Origin: Ashinkailepas kermadecensis
Taxonomy: Eukaryota > Arthropoda > Thecostraca > Neolepadidae
Reading direction: 5' to 3'
DNA length: 64,000 bases
NCBI GenBank assembly: GCA_034440615.1
Contig: JAOTOM010003689.1
Coordinates: 113,625 to 177,624 of the forward strand
This document shows, piece after piece, positions 44,375 to 54,514 of this stretch. The position numbers were made by a program, and so were the translations under genes. Every line of letters starts with the position of its first letter. Position 1 is the stretch's first letter. The notes below the pieces were generated by a model that did not search any database, was not told the origin of the DNA, and saw only the letters and a list, made by a program, of their open reading frames with translations.

Positions 44375-45180
44375 TCCCTGAACTGTCTCGGGCCATCCGT
44401 GACTTGCCTTTGTCGAGAGCGGTTGACGTCAACGGCGTACTACTGCATAATCCCAGCAATTTTCTTATCTAGCCCAAGCTGCTTCACCTCATCAATACTT
44501 CTGTTGTCTCCTACATGTTTCCAGCCCCTTGGAAACTCTGTCTTTCCACTTCACTGGTCTGGCCCCGCGATGTTGCTAGTAACTTCCGCCCTATCTCTAT
44601 CTTGCCAGTCATGTCCAAGTTGTACAACAAAGTGATCTGTTCTCAGCTGTCTTCTTATCTGGTCGCTAATCACATGCTTGTTTCTTCGCAGTATGCCTAC
44701 AGGCCTTGCCATTCAACTGAGCACGCCCAGGGCGACGATATCGTATGGATCATAAGTCGCATCGACGTTAATCGCATCGCTTCGGTTATCTCCATTGACC
44801 TGAGTAAAGCATTCGACGGTGTCGATTGTCGTGTCCTCCCGCAAAGGCTGCAGTGGTGCGGCATCGGTCCGAGGTGGTTCCACAGCCCTCTCACTCACTG
44901 ACCGGCGTCAGGTGGTGAAGGGCGGCTCCTAATCCCTTCCGCCATCCCAAAGCGTCCCTGGGGGATCTCCGGTCGGCTCCTTGCTCTTTAACATCTTCAC
45001 GAATGACCTGCCAGCCTACATTCCATACGAACATCTAGTATCTTATGTTGACGACACAAAACCGCCTGACAGGCCCTGTGGTGAATCACCGCTCGACATC
45101 CATAGCAATTAGTTTGCATTACTTGACTAATAATCTTAGCGACATCGGCTGGTATAACATAGTGACAAATTCTTTTTTTA
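44375..45180 (+). pseudogene. CR1/L2 LINE reverse transcriptase
   Basis: RT blocks across three frames are DVASNFRPISILPVMSKLY (about 44569-44625), SQYAYRPCHSTEHA, ISIDLSKAFDGVD (motif A, near 44787), a degraded VPGGS..GSLLFNIFTNDLP (near 44953-45012) and YVDDT (45044-45058). The catalytic Asp pair is present. Frame breaks near 44510, 44900 and 44930 and several stops after 45060 make it non-functional. The similarity ends at about 45180. Confidence 0.82.
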
Positions 45181-45648
45181 AATGCAAGCCTGTCTATCAG
45201 TGGCACATTTACACATGGGAGTAGACAGCGTCCATAAGAAGGGCGCAGGGGAGGGGCAACCCACTTTGAGTCGGTTCCCTCCATGCAACGCCCAAGGGTT
45301 AATGATTGAGGTTCCATACAAAACAATGGGCGGGGCATGACTTCTATGCTCCTCTCCTGTTCTTCGGCACATGCACCGACAGCAAACCACCTGGAACAGC
45401 AATTGTTCTCAGACGGGCCGACCGACCAGCCAATCAAACATTTAGACGATTTGGCTAACACTGATCGTCAGCTGAGCGCGTCCGCCGCGGAACGTCCAGC
45501 CGTGACCGCCTGACCCCGGATCGCGTCACGTCCCGACTGCGTCACGTCCGACCAGCGCAGCGCCGCACGGGGCGACGACAGCCGTCGTCTGCGTGACTCG
45601 AGCGTGTAGTCGGCGGCAGCGGCCCCGCCGCTGGTAGTCGCGTAACGA
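45181..45648. other. Gene-free segment leading into GC-rich minisatellite
   Basis: No coding signal. The right half (45470-45648) is GC-rich and grades into the 71-bp array. Confidence 0.35.
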
Positions 45649-45649
45649 G

Positions 45650-46072
45650 TCAGCGACGTCGACGGCGGCTGACTCGCGACGGCCCGACACGACGACACGG
45701 GGCCGGTCGCACCGCGTAACGAGGCGACGTCGACGGCGGCTGACTCGCGACGGCACCGACACGACGACAAGGGGCCGGTCGCACCGCGTAACGAGGCGAC
45801 GTCGACGGCGGCTGACTCGCGACGGCCCGACACGACGACACGGGGCCGGTCGCACCGCGTAACGAGGCGACGTCGACGGCGGCTGACTCGCGACGGCCCG
45901 ACACGACGACACGGGGCCGGTCGCACCGCGTAACGAGGCGACGTCGACGGCGGCTGACTCGCGACGGCCCGACACGACGACACGGGGCCGGTCGCACCGC
46001 GTAACGAGGCGACGTCGACGGCGGCTGACTCGCGACGGCCCGACACGACGACACGGGGCCGGTCGCACGCCG
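45650..46072. repeat. 71-bp minisatellite
   Basis: Six units of 71-72 bp containing GACGTCGACGGCGGCTGACT, CGACGGCCCGACACGACGA and GGTCGCACCGCGTAACGAGG. Minus-strand open frames of up to 216 codons across it are repeat artefacts rich in Arg, Val and Ser. Confidence 0.95.
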
Positions 46073-46189
46073 ACTGGGCCGTCGCTGCTCGTGCACGCGG
46101 CATCGATTCGGCGGTCACTGACTCTGCCTGGTCAGGCAGCGTCAGTGACCGGGCACCGTACGTGCCGGGTCACTCAACACTTCTGGCAG

Positions 46190-46510
46190 ACTCTGGTCCG
46201 GTACCGGTGCGAATCAGTCGTACTCTGGTCCGTTACCACTGCAGGGGTCTGACAAGCTCTGGTCCGGTACCGGTGCGAATCAGTCATACTCTGGTTCGTT
46301 ACCACTGCAGGGGTCTGACAAGCTCTGGTTGGGTACCGGCGCGCACCAACCACATTCTGGTCCGTTACCACTGCAGGGGTCTGACAAGCTCTGGTCCGGT
46401 ACCGGTGCGGATCAGTCGTACTCTGGTTCGTTACCACTGCAGGGGTCTGACAAGCTCTGGTTCGGTACCGGCGCGCACCAACCACATTCTGGTCCGGCAC
46501 CACTGCAAGG
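46190..46510. repeat. 66-bp minisatellite
   Basis: Five units of about 66 bp with GGTCCGGTACCGGTGCG, a variable CAGTC/CACATTCTGG part, and CGTTACCACTGCAGGGGTCT. Confidence 0.94.
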
Positions 46511-46683
46511 GTCTAAGTCTAGCAAACTCTGATTCGGTGCCGGTGCGTGGGCCAAGCATGATTGTATCGGGTAACGCTACATGAGACTGGGAAACTCCTA
46601 ACTCAATGCCGGCAAATGGCCAGTTCGTTCGAATCCGAGTATGATCACATAATGGTGCTTGGGGGCGGACACGCAAAAGGAAC

Positions 46684-46716
46684 AGACAAACAAACAAACA
46701 AACAAACAAACAAACG
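46684..46716. repeat. (ACAA)n microsatellite
   Basis: About eight CAAA/ACAA tetranucleotides. Confidence 0.97.
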
Positions 46717-49700
46717 AACAAATCCAAACGCACCCACTCCGGGTGATGTTACGCTGCCCAAACGTCAAGCATTTTGCCACTGATGCAGTCTTTTCGGACT
46801 GTGTAGCCAAAGTAACTCTCCTGATATCAAGATGGTTGTATTCATCGTGCACTGATTGCCACACTCTGACGGGAAGCCAGGATTTGATTAATTGCATGTT
46901 ACATCATAGTCAAATATAGCTCTACCATGAGTCATGATGGCTATTCCAGCTTGATAATCTGATACTTCTATGTGTACATAACCCCAAAACACAAAAGCAC
47001 CCTCACAAAGCCATGCAGATACTTAGCTATGTATATTAAGCATCATATTAATTATGGCGAATTATCCTTTGGATATTTGTATTCACTTTTGATTTTTTTT
47101 TCACTGTCGAGCCAATTAGTTCTACACTGAACGGCACTGATATATTACACCACAGATGTTTCAATTTTCGGCAACCTGGTCGGACAGCTCGAAGGGCTGT
47201 TGACTATCAGGAGTACTGTCACTGGGCTCCTGGTTCCACTCCTCCACTACTCATGGCTGGCCTAGGGCGGTTTTTCGATCGTGATGAAACTGGACTAAAG
47301 CGTGGCCCAGTGAACCGTTTCGTCTGGGTGTGCCTCCGTGCTGAGGGGGTCTAGTTAAAGGCAGGTCTTATTGTTGGGCCCATGGCCACGAGAGCCGATC
47401 GACCACGGTTGGCTTTGCGACATGGCCAAGACGGTACTAATCGCTGGCATCTTCTCCGCGAGTCCGCCACGCCAAGACCTATCCGACAACACAAACACAA
47501 ACCTCGCATAATGATGTCTTCGAGCCGTGGTAGACATAGCACAAGGTAGCAAAAGTTGTGAACCAGTCGATCTATTGCATGCATTGGCTACTTCGGTCGG
47601 CTTCAAAGCAACTTCGCTCGTAGTTTCTACTTCGAAGTGCTGCACACATAACAGTAAGCGGGCGCAAAGATGTTCCAAACAGTATGTGTTTAATTTTGAA
47701 TGTGTGCGAGTAACTTCCAATCTAGAGATCATAAGGGCCCCGAGTCATGCGTTCGGATCAGCAGGAATAATCGACGTGATCAATTGTGCATTTGATGGGT
47801 ATCACACGTCGTGTTGGTTTGACACTACAGTACAACACAAAGGACAACAGAAGAAGTGTTGCAATATTGTGGATATGGTCACCGGAACATATTTCGAAGT
47901 CATATTTAACACCCTTGAGCTTCTGCTGGACACTGTTTCAATATTTTTTTCAATCAAATATCGAATTACGCAGTTCTTCAAACAAAGTTTTCCGCCCGGA
48001 GTAGTCTGGAGCACCGATTATAAGCACGAACTCTTCTTTTAATAGAACATAATCGGGACACCATCTACGAAACTAACTCAACTCAAATATGAGATGCTAA
48101 GCAAGAGGTAGAAAAAACTGCCTGCGCTTGCCCAGGAAAGTGCGAGAGAGATAGATCCAAGTACTGAAAAAGAGGTGCAAGGGGAGCAAGCCTAAGCCAT
48201 AATTGCTGTTTGATCTCAAAGCGAAACAGGGAACTGTTTCAATAAGCTTCAGAAGCAATTGGCCGGATGGTTTGCCAGCTCCAACAAACAGTGCACAGTT
48301 CGGGGACGTAAATCATAGTCATCCAAGCCGGGACAGGAGCTGGCAAATTCTTGAAACAATTAAAGAACATCTGATGTTGGGAGTCAGACCTGGACTTTTC
48401 ACGACATCCGTGCCAGGTCGAATTTGGTAAATCCAATATCGTACATTGTCGATCGTCAATAACAATGACCGCCTCCGCCAGGGGATTCGCATCAAGTCAT
48501 GGTATTCCTGATACATTCTTGGATAGCACCATGAAACATATGTGGATGGGAATTGATGATCACTGAAAGCTCATATTGCGATGTATATATGCAGAACTGT
48601 AATGGTATTACCCAGTCAGCCAGTGTTGTCACTGCATCTTGTTAGATGCCGAGTCATTTTCATGTAGCCGTGCTGACCGAGTGAACACCTCTGTGAATAA
48701 TGCTCATGACTGGTGTAGCCAGTCTCACTAGACAGTATGGAATTATGTTGGACCGAGGAGGATAATTAGCGATTCCAGTGCCTAATCGGCATGCAAAATG
48801 TGAATGAATGGAATGGAGGTTAACAACAGAATGCACTTTGGTTGGGGTTTCTCCTTACATCTTACGTTTCGACGCTGGTTGGATATTGTACTTGTCATGG
48901 AATATCTAGCCTGCCATTATATACCTACTGCAAATGCACCAATCTGTTCGTAATAATCTGTCCACAAATATGATAGCATAGTATAGTGATTTGATTACAT
49001 TTTGCCCTATTTTTACATTCGAAGTAGATACGAAGCGCTCACCTGCCATCACCGTAATTGTGAAGTCATTGAGACGATGGGCGCTCGCATGCATGCTTGC
49101 ATGCTCGCAATGAGATGTTCGCAAGGGCTGGGGTAAAGCGGTGGTTTGAAAGCGGTATGAAATGGAAGTCCATTTAATGCAAATTATAGCCGTGCAATGG
49201 TAGTGCATGCTTTATTGCCCTTCATTTTTCATAAGTGAGAAGACTTTTCGTCTCCCCAGGCACTAGAAGTGCTCATCTCTTTCCCAATCTTATCTGAACC
49301 ATTGTGTCCCCCACCTGCTTCCCACCGACACGCCTGCATTAATTGAATGGGTATGCAGAGGGAAGCTTCACAGGACCTGCATACAAACACAAATGGGTAT
49401 GCAGTGGGAAGCCTCACAGGACCTGCATACAAACACAAATGCATGCAAGCACTTGCATGTCGCATCTTCCGCTGTGCTTGATTTCATGTTGTTTTGCATC
49501 TCTCAGCTGGAGCACCACATGCCAGTTTGTCGTGGTGTTAGCGTATGGTATTTCGTGTCGTTGGGTAAGAGGACGGGCACTCATGGTCGCCTGCTCATGA
49601 CTAATTTAGTATTTAAAAACCAACCTCCGGTTTTCTGCACTTCTCACATCCCGGGCTTTGCATTAATGTATCATGCGATCAGATGTACATACATACTTGT

Positions 49701-50340
49701 CTGGGCATGATGCAATTCTTTCGAAACAACGATGAATATTATTTCATTTTAAAACTATCATTATATTTACCACTTTTATTTTTTTACCCTCATCAGTCAG
49801 CCGACGATTGCCCTAACTAGCAGCCAGTCACACAACCGTGGAACATGGTGCCGCGCTGGTGCCGGGCTAAACATGTGAAAAATGCATTGCCGAATGGCTT
49901 GTTTCGATACAAGGAGAATGCATACAAAACGTATGTGTTAGGTGGTTGGCCAACCACTTCGAATGTAATGCATACCCGAAAGGGCAAAGTTACTTTTGCC
50001 AAGCTACAACACACAATCGCTGTCCATCGGCCACCACGCTCAAGTACGCTTGCCACCATGAAGACAGTGGCACGCGCTCATGCCTACACTACTGTCACGG
50101 GTATCACGGGATCACCAGCTGGGTGTGCTGATGCAGCACCCGAAACGGACGATCGGCCGGCTGCGGAGTCTGTCTGTCATCCGCCACTGAACCGTACTGC
50201 CGTCCAGGCCTATGGCGGTGGGACGTGGGATGGGTTAGCCGTGTAGTGCTTGGAAAGTATGAAGTGCTGGGTAGCATTGTTCTGACGCTGCGCCGCATCG
50301 AGTGGGCTCAACAGACAAGTTTCAACTGCTGGCTCCACAG
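46717..50340. other. Long gene-free segment
   Basis: The longest open stretch (47527-48042 plus, 171 codons) has no recognisable family or coding bias. At 49343-49440 a 51-bp segment (GGGTATGCAG...CATACAAACACAAAT) is directly duplicated. A short coding-like stretch in front of the next array (about 50311-50365 plus) is discussed under that array. Confidence 0.35.
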
Positions 50341-50344
50341 TTGG

Positions 50345-50880
50345 AGACGTTGGCTGACGACAGTCGCGCAGACTCCTCTGATGTCAGCTGATGGCAGTCG
50401 CACAGACTCCTCTGATGTCAACTGACGGCAGTCGCGCAGACTCCTCTGACGTTAGCTGACGGCAGTCACGCAGACTTCTCTGACGTCAGCTGACGACAGT
50501 CGCTCAGACTCCTCTGACGTCAGCTGACGGCAGTCGCGCAGACTCCTCTGACGTTAGCTGACGGCAGTCGCGCAGACTCTTCTGACGTCAGCTGACGGCA
50601 GTCGCGCAGACTCCTCTGATGTCAGCTGACGACAGTCGCGCAGACTCCTCTGACGTCAGCTGACGACAGTCGCTCAGACTCCTCTGATGTCAGCTAATGG
50701 CAGTCGCGCAGACTCCTCTGACGTTAGCTGACGGCAGTCGCGCAGACTCCTCTGACGTCAGCTGACGGCAGTCGCGCAGACTTCTCTGACGTCAGCTGAC
50801 GACAGTCGCTCAGACTCCTCTGATGTCAGCTAATGGCAGTCGCGCAGACTCCTCTGATGTCACCTCACGGTGGATGCGCG
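50345..50880 (+). repeat. 34-bp minisatellite rich in TGACGTCA and CAGCTG
   Basis: About 15 units of 34 bp (CTGACGGCAGTCGCGCAGAC, then TCCTCTGACGTCAG). Many units contain the palindromes TGACGTCA (CRE consensus) and CAGCTG (E-box core). Just upstream, 50313-50365 can be read as KFQLLAPQLETLADDSRAD, whose last residues are the repeat unit itself, so the array may also have grown from an exon; this is weak. Confidence 0.94.
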
Positions 50881-50934
50881 GGTCCATCTAAAGTCAGCTA
50901 ACAAAGGCGGTGCAGGCTGATATGACGTTAATAA

Positions 50935-51106
50935 GTGGTGCACTGCCGAGGTCTGACGTCAGCGGGGGTACACTGCCGAGGTCTGACGTCAGCAGGGGTA
51001 CACTGCCGAGGTCTGACGTCAGCGGGGGTGCACTGCCGAGGTCTGACGTCAGCAGGGGTACACTGTCGAGGTCTGACGTCAGCAGGAGTACGTTGCCGAA
51101 GTCGGG
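50935..51106 (+). repeat. 30-bp minisatellite rich in TGACGTCA
   Basis: Five to six units of 30 bp (GTCTGACGTCAGC, GGGGGTACACTGCCGAG), each with a TGACGTCA palindrome. It shares TCTGACGTCAGC with the 34-bp array just upstream. Confidence 0.95.
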
Positions 51107-51937
51107 TGTTACCACATGTCGACGGTAATGGTGTCACCTCACGCTGTCGCAATGAGCCGCTCTGAACTATACTGCAATATAAATACATATGTCACACGGT
51201 ACAGAACATCACCTACAAGCTTGCTGTTGCAAATTGCACAAATGGTATTGCAAAATAGGGAATTGTATTTGGAACGCTGGCTAAAATGCAAATATAAAGA
51301 AAGCAGGTGTCACAGCTACCAAAGTTGGCATTTGGCAGCCGCAAGACTCGGGATACTGTGATGTCCAACTGAAGAAGTCTTCCGTCCCACTCCTCCCCCA
51401 GCGCTATCGTGCTGCATCGTGATCGACTTCTTTGTGCCAAACCAATAGCTCGATGCTCTTTGGCGCTGTCTACATCACATGTAGCATGAACAGATCGGGC
51501 GGCACACCAGCCTGACAATGCTGCACAGCATAGTTCAGGGCTTTCTTGGTAATCGGCCCACAATTACAGGTGTGACTGTGTATTGCGAACGCTGGACAAA
51601 GACACGCGTCATACACTACAATGCTGCAACCTGGATGCTGTGAAGGTGTACATATGAAAATTGGTAAATTACTCCTTAGTTGTTGCTTAGTTTGTTGGTT
51701 CAAGGCTAATTTAGATCTGCAATGAATGACTTTTATACTGTAGTTTGTTTCAGCGTACAAGTAGCTCCTGGATGTACACATACAGCTTACACATAGTATG
51801 CTCACATGCACGCTTTATTTTGCCAAACCTGCACCATTACTTTGTTTCCACTCCCATCGACTTCAGAGCAGAATCACAGAATATTCGAGCCACCAGGATG
51901 AAGCACTCCGCCAGCAATGGCGCCCAGTGATCCAAGC
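51107..51937. other. Gene-free segment
   Basis: No coding signal recognised. It lies downstream of the MORN4 stop on the minus strand and may include distal 3' UTR. Confidence 0.35.
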
Positions 51938-52190
51938 CACTGCTGTTCTTCCATCACACCGGCGGACGCCGGGCTCAGTGACCCATGTCACTGCTGTTCT
52001 CCCATCACACCGGAAGACACAGGGCTCAGTGATTCATGTCACTGCTGTTCTCCCATCACGCCGACGGACACAGGGCTCAGTGACCCATGTCACTGCTGTT
52101 CTCCCATCACACCGGAAGACACAGGGCTCAGTGATTCATGTCACTGCTGTTCTCCCATCACGCCGACGGACACCGGGCACGCTGTGGTTC
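51938..52190. repeat. 51-bp minisatellite just 3' of the MORN4 stop
   Basis: Five units of 51 bp (CACTGCTGTTCTCCCATCAC, then ACCGGAAGACACAGGGCTCA). On the minus strand it begins within a few bases after the MORN4 stop codon and would lie in the 3' UTR. Confidence 0.94.
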
Positions 52191-52193
52191 AGC

Positions 52194-52342
52194 TCACTCG
52201 CACTCTCTGCAGGCAACGAGCGCCATTTTCTGAGCTCGCGAGACGACGGTGGTTGATCGTGTTTTCTTGATGAACTTGCTGTCCTGGAAGAAGCCCTCCT
52301 GACGCGGGAAGCCGTGGGATCCGTCGCGGTACGCGATCAAGC
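52194..52342 (-). CDS. MORN4: MORN4 homolog, terminal exon
   Basis: Minus strand, 149 nt, after the acceptor CTGTCACTGGCCAG (52356-52343). The translation LIAYRDGSHGFPRQEGFFQD and its continuation KFIKKTRSTTVVSRAQK match, residue by residue in spacing, the C-terminal part of vertebrate MORN4 (last MORN strand DGSHG-PR-EG-F, then a basic tail). Two leading bases complete a Gly codon with the previous exon. The stop is TGA at 52196-52194. MORN4 is a small MORN-repeat protein known to bind class III myosin and associated with actin protrusions and axon degeneration; function here is inferred from homology. A 51-bp minisatellite follows. Confidence 0.82.
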
Positions 52343-52998
52343 CTGGCCAGTGACAGCAAATTGTACCACGTGATGTAATAGGCGGGAAGCACACAAGCAA
52401 CCACATCAACGAATGCGGCTCTACCTCATGCAATCCACAATTTACCTTTCTGTAATATGATAGACATTCGTTTGGATCGTTTCACCTCACAGCATCGAAA
52501 TAGTACGACCTGAGCGAAGAGACTGCTAATAAAACAAAACCACACCAGCACGACAAGGTCAAGATGCACTCATAGGTGGTGTTTGCTATCCCTTTTGGGG
52601 GCTTGGACACCTCTAATATTCGCCTGAGCCAACCAATTTTGGGGATCTAGCATGGGTAGCTAGATCTAGTATCTAGCATCTATTAGGTAGTCCAAATGTT
52701 CGTTTTATTGACCATCAGCTTGAACGTCATTAATCCACCAATTTTCTTTTGAAGCTCCGCCCTTGGATGTAGTGAAATAGTGCCTTGCATAATCTATTGA
52801 TAGCCATGCTATTATATGCAAGTACAGTTCAGTGACAGAACTACAGTAGTGCTGTTGAGTGCCGCTCACGGAATTTACCAGTGAATCGGCCCCGCGGGTA
52901 CCGCACAGAAGCTTCAAACGTTAGGTCATGCGTCAACTGACTATCGAAGACAGTGAGCATTTGCATTGCCTGTTGGTTAGACGCATCGTACTATCCAA

Positions 52999-53216
52999 CA
53001 GGGACGGATCCAGGAATTTTGATTGCAGGAGGTGGAGGGGCGGATCACTTGTCTCGCGAGGCGACCTTTCTATTCAGACGCGCCTTCGAGTGAACAATTT
53101 CAGGGAGGTGCATTCGAGCGTACCTGGAGGCGTGCCTTTCTCCAGTCAGAGAACCGCTGCCTTTTCATGAGGTGGAGGGGTACAGGGTCATGTACCTCCC
53201 CTTGGATCCACCACAG
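52999..53216 (+). mobile_element. hAT-type MITE related to those at 24307 and 39035
   Basis: Left end CAGGGACGGATCCAGG and right end CCTTGGATCCACCACAG are imperfect inverted repeats. Flanks CTATCCAA (52991-52998) and CTATGCAT (53217-53224) match at 6 of 8 positions, consistent with an 8-bp target duplication. Non-coding, 218 bp. Confidence 0.72.
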
Positions 53217-53280
53217 CTATGCATCATTGTCTCCTATAGGGGAAAGGGATGGATATCATCCATGTGCTGCATACAACATA

Positions 53281-53660
53281 TAGATGAGACCACAGATGCG
53301 ACAATGCTGAGAATGTGAATGCTCTGAAATGTCAAGAGGATTATATGATATTTATATAGATGAGACCACAGATGCGACAATGCTGAGAGAGTGAATGCTC
53401 TGAAATGTCAAGAGGAATATATGATATGTATATAGATGAGACCACAGATGCGACAATGCTGAGAGGGTGAATGCTCTGAAATGTCAAGAGGAATATATGA
53501 TATGTATATAGATGAGACCACAGATGCGACAATGCTGAGAGGGTGAATGCTCTGAAATGTCAAGAGGAATATATGATATGTATATAGATGAGACCACAGA
53601 TGCGACAATGCTGAGAGGGTGAATGCTCTGAAATGTCAAGAGGAATATATGATATTTAAG
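53281..53660 (+). repeat. 76-bp minisatellite
   Basis: Five nearly identical units of 76 bp (GATGAGACCACAGATGCGAC, then AATGCTGAGAG, then a GATAT/GTATATA part). Confidence 0.96.
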
Positions 53661-53696
53661 AGAGTAAGGTTGCACGATAGCGGGGCAGCGGGCGTT

Positions 53697-53878
53697 GTCT
53701 ATAGACGTCACCCGGCGCTGTCTACAGACGTCACCCGGCGCTGCCTGTGGACGTCACCCGGCGCTGCCTATAGACGTCACCCGGCGCTGCCTATAGACGT
53801 CACCCGGCGCTGTCTACAGACGTCACCCGGCGCTGTCTACAGACGTCACCCGGCGCTGCCTATAGATGTCACCCGGCG
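53697..53878 (+). repeat. 23-bp minisatellite with GACGTCAC
   Basis: About eight units of 23 bp (AGACGTCACCCGGCGCTG plus CTATA, CTACA or TGTGG). Each carries a GACGTCAC half-CRE-like motif. Confidence 0.95.
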
Positions 53879-54045
53879 AGCTGGAGCAGCACAGTAGACC
53901 AGTAATGTCCGTATGTCTTTTGGTAGGCACTGGCCGACCGACATGGCAATCCACAATCCGCATAATCCGTCCGAAGGTGCGGGGGATGGGACAATACACT
54001 TTGAGTCCGTCAAGCCGGGGAAAAGAGCAAGAGGAAATTGATTAC

Positions 54046-54137
54046 CATGCCCCCAGAGTCGACCGCCCGGAACTCTCCCTGGTACCGCGTTCCGTCAGAG
54101 CGCCAGAAACCAGCCACGAGAAAACTCACCCTCGTAC
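54046..54137 (-). pseudogene. MORN4: MORN4 homolog, middle exon, damaged
   Basis: Minus strand, 92 nt, after acceptor TGCCCCAG and before donor CATG/GTAATC. It starts YEGEFSRGW, then in the next frame FWRSDGTRYQGEF, then back in the first frame GRLWGHG, which fits MORN4 GR-x2-G-x-G before the terminal exon. Compared with MORN4 the exon is 18 nt short, best explained by one gap of about 17 nt after GW and one missing G in a G run near 54068. The total keeps the flanking exons in frame (182+92+149 = 141 codons), but a TGA appears inside at about 54094. Either the allele is broken or the assembly has two errors. Confidence 0.7.
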
Positions 54138-54332
54138 CTGGGGCAGCCGTCGAGTGCCGTTGATAACAAAGTAGTCACCAGCAAACCCCATTGTTGAATT
54201 AGAAAGGAGAGAGACGAATAACGGACTTTTTGGCCTCGGTATTTTTCTGAAATTACTCCGAAGCAGCAGAAATGCATTGCACAATTGCAACTTTGCACGA
54301 AGTACTCAGCATACCATAAATACAGGGCTCAC

Positions 54333-54514
54333 TTTGCGCCGTCGGAGTTCAACAAAAGCACACCGAGCCCGTGGAAGAAGCCGTTGCTGAAGTCGCCGTA
54401 GTAGATGGCGCCGTCGGCCAGGCTCATGTAACCAGTGCCGTCCCGCAGACCATAATCGTTCCACTCGTCCACGAACAAGACGCCGTTCGAGAACAAATAG
54501 GAGCTATACACTCC
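54333..54514 (-). CDS. MORN4: MORN4 homolog, first recognised exon
   Basis: Minus strand, 182 nt, between acceptor GTGGCAG (54521-54515) and donor GCAAA/GTGAGC. It encodes GVYSSYLFSNGVLFVDEWND, then YGLRDGTGYMSLADGAIYYG and DFSNGFFHGLGVLLLNSDGA, covering two MORN repeats. The last repeat has the canonical YxGxFxNGxxxGxGVL pattern. It aligns with human MORN4 from about residue 7 to 60 (SFTYSSGEEYRGEW onward). The last two bases plus G of the next exon make Lys, giving DGAKYEGEF as in MORN4 DGSRYEGEF. The initiator exon upstream was not found. In the first repeat, Trp of EW is preserved but the Tyr before it is Val. Confidence 0.85.

Larger units (their letters stand above)
41340..45180 (+). 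mobile_element. CR1/L2-type LINE interrupted by two minisatellites
   Basis: One plus-strand LINE in order: endonuclease part 1 (to about 41905), a 40-bp minisatellite (41905-42478), endonuclease part 2 (42480-42800), linker (to 43342), a 49-bp minisatellite (43343-44360), and RT (44375-45100). The segments are colinear with a single ORF2, so the arrays arose inside the element. EN signatures are HANVQSLAPK, LTEAWLSS, LPGYRL and DDMNIDLL. RT signatures are SNFRPISILP, IDLSKAFDGVD and YVDDT. No RNase H is seen, as expected for CR1/L2. Multiple frame breaks show it is dead. Confidence 0.85.
52343..54045 (-). other. MORN4 intron between the middle and terminal exons
   Basis: Holds the MITE at 52999 and the 76-bp and 23-bp minisatellites. 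No further exon is seen. Confidence 0.6.

Noticed and set aside
45468..46118. 216-codon minus-strand open frame
   Set aside because: Follows the 71-bp repeat; high GC removes stops in all frames.
47527..48042. 171-codon plus-strand open frame
   Set aside because: No recognisable domain, no coding-type base use, and no splice or neighbour support.
49845..50246. 133-codon plus-strand open frame
   Set aside because: No domain and composition like the surrounding DNA.
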